Source: Glycomyces harbinensis (GTDB lineage Bacteria > Actinomycetota > Actinomycetes > Mycobacteriales > Micromonosporaceae). Taken from it: a stretch of 64,000 nucleotides of DNA. The stretch covers positions 372,001 through 436,000 of the forward strand of contig NZ_FNAD01000002.1 of the NCBI RefSeq assembly GCF_900101745.1, in the 5' to 3' direction. The translations under genes were made by a program, and so were the position numbers. The notes under the pieces are model-generated. The model saw nothing but the letters and a program-made list of their open reading frames with translations, was not told the DNA's origin and did no database searches. Shown here in pieces: positions 17,885-26,345 of this stretch. The first letter of the stretch is position 1. The number at the start of each line of letters is the position of its first letter.

Positions 17885-18669
17885 TGCTGTACCTCCCGTG
17901 CGGGCGACAGTCCACGGTCGGCGGCGTAGGAGCTGAGCAGCTGGCGCAGCTGCCGCCGGCCCCGGTGCAGGCGGGACATGACGGTGCCGATCGGCGTGCC
18001 CATGATGTCGGCGATCTCCTTGTAGGAGAAGCCTTCGACGTCGGCGAGGTAGACCGTCAGGCGGAAGTCCTCGCCGAGGCGCTGGAGGGCGTCCTTGACG
18101 TCCGAGTCCGGCAGGTGGTCGAGCGCTTCGGTCTCGGCCGAGCGCAGACCGGAGGCCGAGTGGGACTCGGCGTCGGCGAGCTGCCAGTCGGTGATCTCGT
18201 CGGTGGGCGAGGTCAGGGGCTGGCGCTTCTTCTTGCGGTAGGTGTTGATGTACGTGTTGGTGAGGATCCGGTACAGCCACGCCTTGAGGTTGGTGCCCTC
18301 GCGGAACTGGTGGAACTTGGAGTAGGCCTTGAGGTAGGTCTCCTGCACCAGGTCTTCGGCGTCGGCGGGGTTGCGCGTCATGCGCAGCGCAGCGCCGTAG
18401 AGCTGGTCGAGCAGGGGCATGGCGTCGCGTTCGAACCGACCGCGCCGCTCCTGGGTGCTCTCGTTGCCTGCCTCGGTCACCGTGTCCCTCTCGTCGGCTC
18501 CTTCCGAGCCTACGGCAGGGGTGCGGGCGAGGTCGCCGGAAATGCGGGCGGCCGTGACGCCGCCGACCATGTCGGGGGTGGTGTCGCCGCCGAGGGACGG
18601 TGACCATTCGGGGCCGCTCAGGAGCGCGGCGAGGCGCTCGTCTTCACGTCCGCGGACGGTGGTGGTCAT
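17881..18669 (-). CDS. sigR: ECF sigma factor SigR (long form from 18669; short form from 18480)
   Basis: Sigma region 2 is at [20 protein letters not shown] and [18 protein letters not shown]; region 4 is at [20 protein letters not shown]. Homologues usually begin just before [15 protein letters not shown], matching a GTG at 18480 with GAGAGGG upstream (199 residues). An in-frame ATG at 18669 has a strong AAGGAG with seven-base spacing and gives 262 residues, adding a 63-residue N-terminal extension. Streptomyces SigR has an equivalent long, unstable isoform made from an autoregulated promoter, and a matching promoter lies upstream here. SigR controls the thiol-oxidative stress response and is held by RsrA. 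Confidence 0.93.
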   Translation of the reverse strand: MTTTVRGREDERLAALLSGPEWSPSLGGDTTPDMVGGVTAARISGDLARTPAVGSEGADERDTVTEAGNESTQERRGRFERDAMPLLDQLYGAALRMTRNPADAEDLVQETYLKAYSKFHQFREGTNLKAWLYRILTNTYINTYRKKKRQPLTSPTDEITDWQLADAESHSASGLRSAETEALDHLPDSDVKDALQRLGEDFRLTVYLADVEGFSYKEIADIMGTPIGTVMSRLHRGRRQLRQLLSSYAADRGLSPAREVQQ

Positions 18670-18767
18670 GCGATCGCTCCTTGCTGTACAGGTGCTCGGC
18701 TCTGCGGGTCCCCGTCGCCGTGGCGGGGCGTCAATCCGATGAGCCGGTTCGGAGACTCGCACCGATC

Positions 18768-18793
18768 AACATCGTCTGTGACGGGTTCATTCC
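18768..18793 (-). promoter_or_regulatory. SigR-dependent autoregulatory promoter
   Basis: On the minus strand GGAAT (18793-18789) and GTT (18770-18768) are separated by exactly 18 bases, the published SigR consensus GGAAT-N18-GTT. Transcription would start near 18761, giving a leader of about 90 bases before the ATG at 18669. Confidence 0.8.
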
Positions 18794-19040
18794 GCGCTCG
18801 GCGGAGCGGCGGCAGTCGCTTTCGACACAGCCGGGAGCATTGGGCACGTGATATCGGGTGAAGTATGCGAATTCCGTAGATTCACCCTAAATTATTACTT
18901 TGTGGAGGGAACCGATAACTTTCGGTGCAGGCGGTCGTTATCGTGGGTGGACCCGGAAGGGTCTCGATCGCGTCGGGCAACCGGCGCGTGAACTCCCAGT
19001 GCCTGCCCCGGGCCGGCGGACATGACACCGCCGCCGGTCC

Positions 19041-19061
19041 GGGGAGGCTTCGGCCCTCCCC
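19041..19061 (-). terminator. candidate terminator of whiB
   Basis: The stem GGGGAGG/CCTCCCC with loop CTTCGGC lies about 120 bases past the whiB stop. No U-tract is present. Confidence 0.45.
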
Positions 19062-19179
19062 GTCTGCAACGTCGCCGAACCGCGAATCCATGGCACGCGC
19101 CGCCCCGCAGGGGTCCGGACACCGAAAAGCCGCGATTCGCCGGGGCGGGCGGTCGCGGCCGTCGGTTCGGCGGGGGCGG

Positions 19180-19533
19180 TTACGCGCCCACCGCGAGGGG
19201 GTTGACTTCTTTCCAGACCTCGATCATGGCCCGGCGCTCGCGGGGCGCGGTGGCACCCCAGACGCCGTGGCGGTCGCGGGCCTCCAGCGCCCGGACCAGG
19301 CAGGGCGTGCGCACCGGGCAGGACGCGCACATGGCGAGCGCCTCCTCGATGGGCTCGCGGGGCTCGGGGTACATGACGTCGGGCTCGACTTCGGCGCAGT
19401 TGCCGCGACGGAGCCAGTCGTCGCCGCTCATCCGATAGTGGCCTCGGATGATCTCGTTGCGGTATTCGGCGGCATCGAGCAGCCGGGGGTCTCTCCGGGC
19501 TCGAGCCACCTCCTCGGGGCGGATTCGCCGCAT
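19180..19533 (-). CDS. WhiB-family iron-sulfur regulator
   Basis: This 117-residue protein has the four WhiB cysteines C46, C69, C72 and C78 (the last three in CASCPVRTPC) that bind a [4Fe-4S] cluster, and the turn GVWGATAPRERR. The usual motif is GVWGG, so Ala replaces the second Gly. I chose the ATG at 19533 because GGGAGG precedes it; the in-frame start 42 bases upstream lacks one. WhiB proteins bind the SigA C-terminal region and control development or redox responses. The subclass cannot be assigned with certainty. Confidence 0.9.
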   Translation of the reverse strand: MRRIRPEEVARARRDPRLLDAAEYRNEIIRGHYRMSGDDWLRRGNCAEVEPDVMYPEPREPIEEALAMCASCPVRTPCLVRALEARDRHGVWGATAPRERRAMIEVWKEVNPLAVGA

Positions 19534-19679
19534 TGCTGCCTCCCTTTTTCCCTCCGCCGCAGGCTCCTCCCTCACGGAATGACCCGTTTTGGGAAGCGAT
19601 TCCCTTCAGCCTGCGACGGCTTGTACACGAAAGACCGACGACTCGGGGTACAGATACCGTTGGGCTATAGTGATTGACT

Positions 19680-20420
19680 TCACATTCCTGGGAGTGTGGA
19701 GGGCCCTTCCTCGCCTCCGACCGGCTCGATCAATTCGGGTCCCTCGTTGCCGGCGCGTCCCACGGCGCGGCCGACCTTGCGGATCTCCAGTTCGTCGGGC
19801 AGCGAGGGGACGGGACCGGCGAGCAGCTCGCCCTCGTCGGCGTCCTCCTCCCCCAGCCAGGCCGAGAACCGTTCGGGCGGAAGCACATACGGCATCCGGT
19901 CGTGGATGGTCTCCATCGCCTCGCCCATGGCCGGGCAGGTGAGGATCGTGAAGGTGAGCAGGTTCAGGTCGCCCTGCCGCGCGGCCTGCGGGTCCCGCTC
20001 CTCGTCGATGCGCCACACGTCCCACAGCCCCGCGAAGACGACGCCGCCCGGACGGGTGAAGAAATAGGGCTGCTTGCCGCCGCCGGGGAGCTTGCGCCAC
20101 TCGTACCAGCCGTCGGCCGGGACCAGCGCCCGGCGGGAGGCGAAGGGCCGCTTGTAGGCGCGCGAGGAGGAGACGGTCTCGATGCGGGCGTTGAACATGC
20201 GGTTGCCGATGGCGGGGTCGGAGGCCCACGGCGGGACCAGTCCCCAGCGGGCCAGCTCGACTACGCGCTCGCCGCGCGACTTCGACCGGCGCACGAGCGG
20301 GGCCTGCATGGTGGGCGCGATGTTGTATTTGGGGACCCAGGCGCCGGCGATGAGGTCGTCCGCGTCGAAGAGGGCGGCCATGCTGGGGCTCGACTTGCTG
20401 TTGGCATACCTTCCGCACAT
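19680..20420 (-). CDS. SRAP-domain abasic-site crosslinking protein (YedK/HMCES family)
   Basis: This 246-residue protein begins MCGRY, exposing Cys2, which forms a thiazolidine crosslink to abasic sites in single-stranded DNA. Other family motifs are YNIAPT (N33), LVPPWA, NARIETV, ALVPADGWYEWR and TIHDRMPYVL with its catalytic His. The ATG at 20420 is chosen because Cys2 must be the second residue. It is transcribed toward whiB. Confidence 0.93.
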   Translation of the reverse strand: MCGRYANSKSSPSMAALFDADDLIAGAWVPKYNIAPTMQAPLVRRSKSRGERVVELARWGLVPPWASDPAIGNRMFNARIETVSSSRAYKRPFASRRALVPADGWYEWRKLPGGGKQPYFFTRPGGVVFAGLWDVWRIDEERDPQAARQGDLNLLTFTILTCPAMGEAMETIHDRMPYVLPPERFSAWLGEEDADEGELLAGPVPSLPDELEIRKVGRAVGRAGNEGPELIEPVGGEEGPSTLPGM

Positions 20421-20586
20421 GCCCTCACCGTAACCGCCGCCACCGACAATCCGGCTCATCAATTCCGGGCGCGGGACCTCAGTGGAGGAGACTCCCGCGC
20501 GAACGGCCTCCTCGGCGGCCCCCGGATGCGCCACCCCGTCGCGCCGAGGACCCGGCGCCGAGCCGGACACCCCCTAGAATGGCGGC

Positions 20587-21915
20587 GTGAACGCAACCGC
20601 CGCCCCCAAGAAGCGCCGCTGGGCGACCCCGTACGCCGAGGCCGAGCTCGACGCGGTCGTGCGCGTGCCCGGCTCGAAGTCGATGACGGCCCGGGCGCTC
20701 ATCCTCGCCGCGCTCGCCTCCGGCCCCTCGACGGTCCGGCGCCCCCTCATCGCGCGCGACACGCTCCTCATGGTCGAAGGGCTGCGCGCCATCGGCGTCG
20801 CCGTCGACACCGGCGACGACGACCTGTGGACCGTGGCACCCGGACCGTTCAAGGGCCCCGCCGAGGTCGACTGCGGCCTCGCCGGGACCGTCATGCGCTT
20901 CCTGCCGCCCGTCGCGGCCCTCGCCGACGGCCCCGTGGCCTTCGACGGCGACCCCCACGCCCGCGAGCGGCCCAACGACGGCGTCATCCTGGCCCTGCGC
21001 GACCTCGGCGCCGAGATCGCACTGGGCGCCGGCGACCGCCTGGCCCTCCCGTTCACCGTCAACGCGACCGGCGCCGTCAAGGGCGGCGCCCTCACCGTCG
21101 ACGCGTCCAAGACCTCGCAGCTGGTCAGCGCCCTGCTCATGGCCGCGCCCCGCTTCGAGCAGGGCCTGGACCTGCGCCACGTGGGCGACCGGCCCGTCCC
21201 CAGCCGCCCCTACCTCGACATGGTCGTGCAGATGCTCCGCCAGGCCGGGGCCGACGTCGACGACTCCGAGCCGGACCGCTGGCGGGTCGCCCCCGGCGAA
21301 CTCCAGGGCCGCGAATGGGTCATCGAACCCGACCTCCAGAACGCCGCCCCGTTCCTCTTCGCCGCCGTCGCCACCGGCGGCCGCGTCACCGTCGAGGGCT
21401 GGCCCACCGAGACCACGCAGGCCGGCGACCGGGTCCGCGACGTCATCTCGCGCCTGGGCTCCCGCGTCGAATGGAGCCGCGGCGGCCTCACCGTCGTCGG
21501 CTCCCCGAGCCTCATCCCGACCGAGCTCGACCTCGCCGACGCCGCCGAGCTCACCCCCTCCCTCGCGGCGCTCTTCGGCGTCAACCAGGGGTCCTTCGCG
21601 ATCCGCGGCGTCGCCCACATCAGAGGCCACGAGACCGACCGGATCTCGGCCCTGGTCACCGAACTGCGCAAGATCGGCGCCGACGTCGACGAGTTCGACG
21701 ACGGCCTGCGCGTCAACCGCGGCGGGCACACCGCCGGCACCTGGGCCACCTACGCCGACCACCGCATGGCCCACGCCGGAGCCGTCGCCGGACTCGTCAT
21801 CCCCGGTCTCGTGCTCGACGACGTCGCCTGCGTCTCCAAGACCTGGCCCGACTTCGCCGAGGCCTGGGAGGACGCCGTCCACGGCAGGACGCGATCGGAA
21901 GGGACCGAGGCCTAG
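20587..21915 (+). CDS. aroA: 3-phosphoshikimate 1-carboxyvinyltransferase (EPSP synthase)
   Basis: This 442-residue enzyme joins PEP to shikimate-3-phosphate. Visible motifs: GSKSMTARALILAAL near 22-36, DCGLAGTVMRFLPPVAAL near 98-115, HIRGHETDRISAL, and DHRMAHAGAVAGL near the end. TAGAAT lies exactly six bases before the GTG start and no Shine-Dalgarno sequence is seen, so it is probably leaderless. Its stop overlaps the rsgA start by one base. Confidence 0.95.
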   Translation: MNATAAPKKRRWATPYAEAELDAVVRVPGSKSMTARALILAALASGPSTVRRPLIARDTLLMVEGLRAIGVAVDTGDDDLWTVAPGPFKGPAEVDCGLAGTVMRFLPPVAALADGPVAFDGDPHARERPNDGVILALRDLGAEIALGAGDRLALPFTVNATGAVKGGALTVDASKTSQLVSALLMAAPRFEQGLDLRHVGDRPVPSRPYLDMVVQMLRQAGADVDDSEPDRWRVAPGELQGREWVIEPDLQNAAPFLFAAVATGGRVTVEGWPTETTQAGDRVRDVISRLGSRVEWSRGGLTVVGSPSLIPTELDLADAAELTPSLAALFGVNQGSFAIRGVAHIRGHETDRISALVTELRKIGADVDEFDDGLRVNRGGHTAGTWATYADHRMAHAGAVAGLVIPGLVLDDVACVSKTWPDFAEAWEDAVHGRTRSEGTEA

Positions 21916-22949
21916 TGCCGGGACCGGGCTGGAACGACGACGCCGACCTCGACGATCTCGACGACGAGGAGTGGGACGAGGACGACGTGCGCGTCCGCGC
22001 CAACCGCCGGTCCCGGCCGCGGACCAAGATCCGCCCCAAGCACGAGCACGCGGTCGAGGGCTTCGTCACCGCCGTCGACCGCGGCCGCTACACGTGCCTG
22101 GTCGAGGGCGTCGTCGTCACGGCCATGAAGGCCCGCGAGATGGGCAAGGCGTCCATCGTGGTCGGCGACCGGGCCATGCTCGTCGGCGACCTCACCGGCG
22201 GCCCCGGGACGCTCGCGCGCATCGTGCGCCTGGTCGAGCGGCACGGCGAACTGCGCCGCTCGGCCGACGACGAGACCTCCAACGAGCGCGTCGTCGTCGC
22301 CAACGTCGACCAGCTCGTGGTCGTCGCCAGCCTCGTCGACCCGCCGCTGCGCTACGGCTTCGTGGACCGGTGCCTCGTCGCCGCCTACGACGCGGCCGTC
22401 CACCCGGTGCTGTGCCTGACCAAGCACGACCTCGCGCCCGAACTGGTCGCCGAGGTCCGCGCCTACTACTCCCAGCTCGACCTGACGATCGTGACCACCG
22501 AGCCCGACGCGCCCCTCGACGAGCTCACGGCCCTGCTGCGCGACAAGGAGAACGTGTTCTTCGGCCACTCCGGCGTCGGCAAGTCCACCCTCGTCAACCG
22601 GCTCGTGCCCGGCGCCGGCCGCGCCGTCTCCGAGGTCCGCTCCATCGGCAAGGGCTCCCACACCTCCACCAGCACCGTCTCCTTCGCGCTGCCCGGCGGC
22701 GGCTGGGTCATCGACACGCCCGGCGTGCGCTCCTTCGGGCTCGCGCACGTCACCGCCGACTCGATCCTCAAGGCGTTCCCCGAACTCGAAGCGGTCGCGC
22801 AGGACTGCCCGCGCGGCTGCACGCACACGCCCGAGATCGGCGACTGCGCCCTCGACGCCGCCATCGGACCCGAGGACCCGCGCGCGGGACGCCTCGCCTC
22901 CTTCCGCCGCGTCCTCTCCTCCATCAACGAGGCCGACACCAAGAACTAG
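21915..22949 (+). CDS. rsgA: ribosome biogenesis GTPase RsgA
   Basis: This 344-residue protein starts at a GTG sharing one base with the aroA stop (TAGTG). An acidic leader (residues 6-20) is followed by an OB fold, then a circularly permuted GTPase: G4 CLTKHD, G1 GHSGVGKST, G3 DTPG. The C-terminal zinc region is DCPRGCTHTPEIGDC. RsgA assists late maturation of the 30S subunit. It belongs to the actinobacterial aroA-rsgA-hisN cluster. Confidence 0.94.
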   Translation: MPGPGWNDDADLDDLDDEEWDEDDVRVRANRRSRPRTKIRPKHEHAVEGFVTAVDRGRYTCLVEGVVVTAMKAREMGKASIVVGDRAMLVGDLTGGPGTLARIVRLVERHGELRRSADDETSNERVVVANVDQLVVVASLVDPPLRYGFVDRCLVAAYDAAVHPVLCLTKHDLAPELVAEVRAYYSQLDLTIVTTEPDAPLDELTALLRDKENVFFGHSGVGKSTLVNRLVPGAGRAVSEVRSIGKGSHTSTSTVSFALPGGGWVIDTPGVRSFGLAHVTADSILKAFPELEAVAQDCPRGCTHTPEIGDCALDAAIGPEDPRAGRLASFRRVLSSINEADTKN

Positions 22950-23049
22950 GGCGCGCCCCCAGCATCGGGAGGGCCGAAGTCCGAGTCGTTCACCTGGTGG
23001 CCGCCTCGCCGGGCACGGGCCCGGGGCGGCGCCTCAGTAGGATGAGCCC

Positions 23050-23850
23050 ATGCCCACCTCCAGCTACAACGACGATCTCGGCCTCGCGCACCTGCTCGCG
23101 GACAGCGCCGCCCAGGTCGGCAACAGCCGGTTCCGGTCCTCCGACCTGCAGGTCTCCTCGAAGCCGGACATGACCGAGGTCACCGACGCCGACACCACCA
23201 TCGAGGAGGTGCTGCGCTCGACCCTGAGCCGCGCCCGCCCCCGCGACGGGGTCTTCGGCGAGGAGTACGGCGACAACCCCGGCGCCTCGGGCCGCAAGTG
23301 GGTCGTCGACCCGATCGACGCCACCCGCAACTACGTTCGCGGCGTACCGATCTGGGCCACGCTCATCGCCCTGTTCGACCGGGGCGAGCCCGTCGTCGGC
23401 GTCGTCAGCGCCCCCGCGCTCGGACGCCGCTGGTGGGCGATGAAGGGCGCGGGCGCCTTCGCCGGGCGCGACCAGCGCGCCGGGAAGCGCATCCACGTCT
23501 CCAAGGTCGCGAAGCTCTCCGACGCCTCGGTGAGCATCTCCTCGATCACCGGCTGGACCAAGCTCGACCGGCAGGGCGCGATGCTCGGGTTGCTCCACGA
23601 GGCGTGGCGCGAACGCGGCTTCGGCGACTTCTACTCGTACTGCCTCCTCGCCGAGGGGGCCGTGGACATCGCGGCCGAACCCGAAGTGGCCCTGTGGGAC
23701 CTCGCTCCCCTGGCGCTCATCGTGGAGGAGGCCGGCGGGACGTTCACCGACCTGCGCGGGCGCCCGGGCCCCGACGGCGGGTCCGCGCTGGCGACGAACG
23801 GCGTCCTGCACGAGCAGGCCCTGGAGCGGTTGAAGATCCGGGAGCTGTAG
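23050..23850 (+). CDS. hisN: histidinol-phosphatase, inositol monophosphatase type
   Basis: This 266-residue protein has the metal-site motifs of the IMPase superfamily: GEEYG, VVDPIDATRNYVRG and ALWDLAPLALIVEEAGG. In actinobacteria the homologue next to aroA and rsgA is the histidinol-phosphatase HisN. TAGGAT six bases before the ATG, with no Shine-Dalgarno, suggests a separate leaderless promoter inside the cluster. Another IMPase substrate cannot be excluded. Confidence 0.88.
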   Translation: MPTSSYNDDLGLAHLLADSAAQVGNSRFRSSDLQVSSKPDMTEVTDADTTIEEVLRSTLSRARPRDGVFGEEYGDNPGASGRKWVVDPIDATRNYVRGVPIWATLIALFDRGEPVVGVVSAPALGRRWWAMKGAGAFAGRDQRAGKRIHVSKVAKLSDASVSISSITGWTKLDRQGAMLGLLHEAWRERGFGDFYSYCLLAEGAVDIAAEPEVALWDLAPLALIVEEAGGTFTDLRGRPGPDGGSALATNGVLHEQALERLKIREL

Positions 23851-23857
23851 ACGCAGC

Positions 23858-23891
23858 GAAGGGGGCGCGGCCTGCTGGCCGCGCCCCCTTC
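23858..23891. terminator. bidirectional terminator between hisN and the esterase gene
   Basis: A perfect 15-base stem, GAAGGGGGCGCGGCC on the left arm, with loop TGCT, lies between convergent stops. Confidence 0.85.
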
Positions 23892-23898
23892 TCGTCCG

Positions 23899-24867
23899 CT
23901 ACCGGAGTCCGGCGAGGAACTTCAGGTGTTCGCCCTTGACGTGGATGCCGCCGCCCTCGTGCTTGTTCCACGGCCACACGGTGATCCGCTTGTCGCCCTG
24001 CCAGAGGTTGTAGGCCGCGAACACCGTCGACGGCGGGCAGACGTCGTCCATCAGGCCCACCGAGTAGAGCGCCGGAGCCGTGCCCCGCGCCGCGAAGTGG
24101 ATGCCGTCGAAGTAGTTCAGGGTCCCGAAGACCACGTCCTCGCGCAGGCGCTGGCCCGAGAGGAACTCGACGATCTCCTGGTAGGGGAAGGCGTCGGTGA
24201 TGGTGACGGCGCGGCGGAAGTGGGTCAGGAACGGCACGTCGATGATCGCGCCGGCGAGGTCCCCGCGCAGGCCGCCGACGGCCTGGGTGATGCCGCCGCC
24301 CTGGCTGCCGCCCGCGACCACGATGCGGTCGGGGTCGATCCCCTCGATGCCCTTCACCGCGTCGACAGCGCGGTAGGCGTCGGTGAAGACGCGCCGGTAG
24401 TAGTAGTGCTCGGGCGACTCGAGGCCCTGGGTCATCCAGCCCTTGTTGGTGGGTCCGGTGGTCCCGTACGGGTCGCCGGTGTCGCCCGGCTGCCAGTTGC
24501 CGTAGCCCTGGCCGCGGGTGTCCATGACGAAGTGCGCCCAGCCGGCGGCGGGGACGAGGGTGTGCGCCCACGGGAGGGACCGGCCGCCGGAGTAGCCGAT
24601 GTACTCGACCACGCACGGGAGCGGGCCCTCGACGCCCTTGGGCTTGACGAGCCAGGCCTTGATGGGGTGGCCGCCGAACCCGGCGAAGACCACGTCGTGC
24701 ACCTCGACCTGGACCAGGCCGGTGTCGACCGGTGCGAGCCGGACGTCGAGGTCGTGGCCTGCGGCCTCGGTGAGCGTGGACTTCCAGAACTCGTCGAAGT
24801 CGGCCGGTGCGGACACGTCGGGCCGGTACTCGCGGAGCTGTTCCAGGGGGAGGTCGAAAAGAGCCAT
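23899..24867 (-). CDS. acetylxylan esterase / cephalosporin-C deacetylase-type hydrolase
   Basis: This 322-residue alpha/beta hydrolase has nucleophile motif GGSQGGG, an RGQGYGNW segment and KHEGGG near the C-terminus for the catalytic His. The family (CE7) removes acetyl groups from xylose-type oligosaccharides. No signal peptide is seen, so it acts in the cytoplasm. I start at the ATG at 24867, where TACAAA lies six bases upstream; a GTG 36 bases further up is possible. It sits divergently next to the pectate lyases, so deacetylation of pectin or xylan fragments is likely. Confidence 0.88.
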   Translation of the reverse strand: MALFDLPLEQLREYRPDVSAPADFDEFWKSTLTEAAGHDLDVRLAPVDTGLVQVEVHDVVFAGFGGHPIKAWLVKPKGVEGPLPCVVEYIGYSGGRSLPWAHTLVPAAGWAHFVMDTRGQGYGNWQPGDTGDPYGTTGPTNKGWMTQGLESPEHYYYRRVFTDAYRAVDAVKGIEGIDPDRIVVAGGSQGGGITQAVGGLRGDLAGAIIDVPFLTHFRRAVTITDAFPYQEIVEFLSGQRLREDVVFGTLNYFDGIHFAARGTAPALYSVGLMDDVCPPSTVFAAYNLWQGDKRITVWPWNKHEGGGIHVKGEHLKFLAGLR

Positions 24868-24873
24868 GAAGAG

Positions 24874-24902
24874 TTTGTAGCACGACCCAACAAATAAGTC
24901 CA
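24874..24902 (-). promoter_or_regulatory. candidate leaderless promoter of the esterase gene
   Basis: On the minus strand TGGACT, 17 bases, TACAAA, then six bases to the ATG. Spacing is ideal and no ribosome site is present. Confidence 0.55.
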
Positions 24903-24952
24903 CCTACCGGAAGGCGTTTACCAGACCTCGGGAACGAGCCTACCGGAAGACG
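24903..24952. repeat. direct repeat upstream of the esterase gene
   Basis: CCTACCGGAAGGCG at 24903-24916 and CCTACCGGAAGACG at 24939-24952 differ at one base and start 36 bases apart. They flank the GTTTACC box, so they may be regulator sites. Confidence 0.5.
24914..24930 (+). promoter_or_regulatory. GCGTTTACC box shared with the uronate operon
   Basis: GCGTTTACCAGACCTCG here matches the minus strand at 33995-33978 (GCGTTTACCAGAACCTCG) apart from one inserted A. It is a half-site like those of LacI-family regulators. Here it lies upstream of the esterase -35. Confidence 0.55.
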
Positions 24953-25065
24953 CTCGCGAACGCCAGATGACTACGCAGCGTTGAAATGTGGCTTTAGAGC
25001 GTTATGTGGCAGACACGGGGGCGACGGTCCCGTCGAGATTCGCCGGAAACCGCCACCGCAATCGC

Positions 25066-25102
25066 TTGCCTTCTCCGTCGAACCGGGGTAGCGTATCGAT
25101 AC
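25066..25102 (+). promoter_or_regulatory. pectate lyase promoter with overlapping operator
   Basis: TTGCCT (25066-25071), 17 bases, TAGCGT (25089-25094). The perfect palindrome GTATCGATAC (25093-25102) overlaps the -10 and the start site, where a repressor would block RNA polymerase. Confidence 0.6.
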
Positions 25103-25110
25103 ATTTCAAT

Positions 25111-25136
25111 GCATTCCCGGCTTAAGCCGGGAATGC
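25111..25136. repeat. 26-base perfect palindrome in the pectate lyase leader
   Basis: The arm is GCATTCCCGGCTT followed directly by its reverse complement, with no loop. It lies between the proposed start site and the ribosome site, so it could be a second operator or an RNA stem. Confidence 0.7.
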
Positions 25137-25167
25137 GACCAATCCGACAAACGAGAGGAACGCAATC

Positions 25168-26172
25168 GTGAGCACCAACCCGGCAGTGCCGCGCGTCAAG
25201 CGGCGCGTGCTCCTCGCTTCCAGTGCGGGCGCTGCGGCGGCCGCGAGCGGACTCGGCGTCTGGGCGGCCCAGAACGCCGGCGCCGAGAGCAATACGGCTG
25301 AAAGCGGCGCTACGGCAACCGATGTCGGCGCGCTGCAGAGCGTCGTCGGCTGGGCGAGCCAGAACGGGGGCGTCTCCGGCGGCTCCGAAGAGGTCGCCGT
25401 CTCCAGCGCCGACGAGTTCCTGGCCGCGATCGGCGAGGGCGGCCTCATCGTGCGCCTGAGCGGATCGATCAGCATCTCCGGCATGAACGACGTCGCGTCC
25501 GACACGACGATCGTCGGCGCCTCCGGCGCCCGGATCACCGGTGGCGGCCTGGACGTCTCGGGGCAGTCGAACGTCATCGTCACGAACCTGACCTTCGACG
25601 ACTGGGACGACGACGCGATCAACGTCCAGGAGTCCTCGACGAACATCTGGGTCCACCACAACACCTTCGGGGTGGGCTACGACGGCTGCGTGGACGTCAA
25701 GCGCGGCTCGGACTTCGTGACGGTGGCCTGGAACCGCTTCGACGGCCACGACAAGAACATGCTCCTGGGGCACTCGGACGACAACGGGGGCCAGGACGAG
25801 GGCCACCTGCGGGTGACGTACCACCACAACTTCTTCAACGGCACGGGCCAGCGGAACCCGCGCGTGCGCTTCGGCGAGCAGGTCCACGTGTTCAACAACT
25901 ACTACAAGGACATCGGCTCCTACGGCATCGCGACCACCCAGGACGCGGGCGTGATCGTGGAGGCGAACTACTTCGAGAACGTCGAGGAGCCCACGCACAT
26001 CGGCGAGGGCGATTCGAGCGACGGCCGCCTGGTCGCGTTCGACAACGTGCTCGACGACTCCGGTGAGATCCTCACCAACGGTTCGGTGAACACCGATCTG
26101 CCGTACAACTACTCGGCGGACCCGGCCGACCAGATCCCCGGGATCGTGGAGGGCGGCGCGGGGGCGGGCTAG
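25168..26172 (+). CDS. exported pectate lyase, polysaccharide lyase family 1 (Tat-type signal)
   Basis: The 334-residue protein starts at a GTG after GAGAGGA. Its N-terminus has KRRVLLASSAGAAAAASGLG, a twin-arginine signal, with cleavage near AQNAGA. The right-handed beta-helix has family-1 motifs: WDDDAINVQ, calcium-site YDGCVDVKRGSDF, NGGQDEGHLRVTYHHN, and catalytic-Arg region QRNPRVRFG. It cleaves pectate by beta-elimination with calcium. It is followed by a strong terminator and a paralogue. Confidence 0.93.
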   Translation: MSTNPAVPRVKRRVLLASSAGAAAAASGLGVWAAQNAGAESNTAESGATATDVGALQSVVGWASQNGGVSGGSEEVAVSSADEFLAAIGEGGLIVRLSGSISISGMNDVASDTTIVGASGARITGGGLDVSGQSNVIVTNLTFDDWDDDAINVQESSTNIWVHHNTFGVGYDGCVDVKRGSDFVTVAWNRFDGHDKNMLLGHSDDNGGQDEGHLRVTYHHNFFNGTGQRNPRVRFGEQVHVFNNYYKDIGSYGIATTQDAGVIVEANYFENVEEPTHIGEGDSSDGRLVAFDNVLDDSGEILTNGSVNTDLPYNYSADPADQIPGIVEGGAGAG

Positions 26173-26203
26173 TCCCGCCAGTATCAGCGCTTGCCAACCG
26201 CAC

Positions 26204-26246
26204 GACGGGGCCGACGAATCATCGCCGGCCCCGTCTCTTTCTATTT
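26204..26246 (+). terminator. terminator after the first pectate lyase
   Basis: Stem GACGGGGCCG/CGGCCCCGTC followed by the T-rich run TCTTTCTATTTT, one of the few classical U-tract terminators in the window. Confidence 0.88.
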
Positions 26247-26345
26247 TGGACCGAGGCCTTGCAACCGGTGTCCAAGGAGGTTTACCGTCGACATAGAGCT
26301 TCATCTATATGTTGGGGCTCCTCCTCCATCGAAAGGACCTCGTCA

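Larger units (their letters stand above)
18670..19179. other. gene-free region between sigR and whiB
   Basis: The 510-base stretch holds the SigR-type promoter, an AT-rich segment around 18860-18920, an inverted repeat CGATAAC-N17-GTTATCG (18913-18943) and the whiB terminator. No gene with a ribosome site or family match is visible. Confidence 0.5.

Noticed and set aside
18762-18763. A longer SigR starting at 18762
   Set aside because: It would begin at the proposed transcription start with no ribosome site; the ATG at 18669 has a strong one.
19674-22949. A 1091-codon frame that ends as rsgA
   Set aside because: Only the part from 21915 is rsgA. The upstream part is opposite SRAP and out of frame with aroA; a fusion is not credible.
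24868-24903. An esterase start 36 bases upstream (GTG at 24903)
   Set aside because: No ribosome site is seen, and the proposed -10 would then lie inside the coding sequence.
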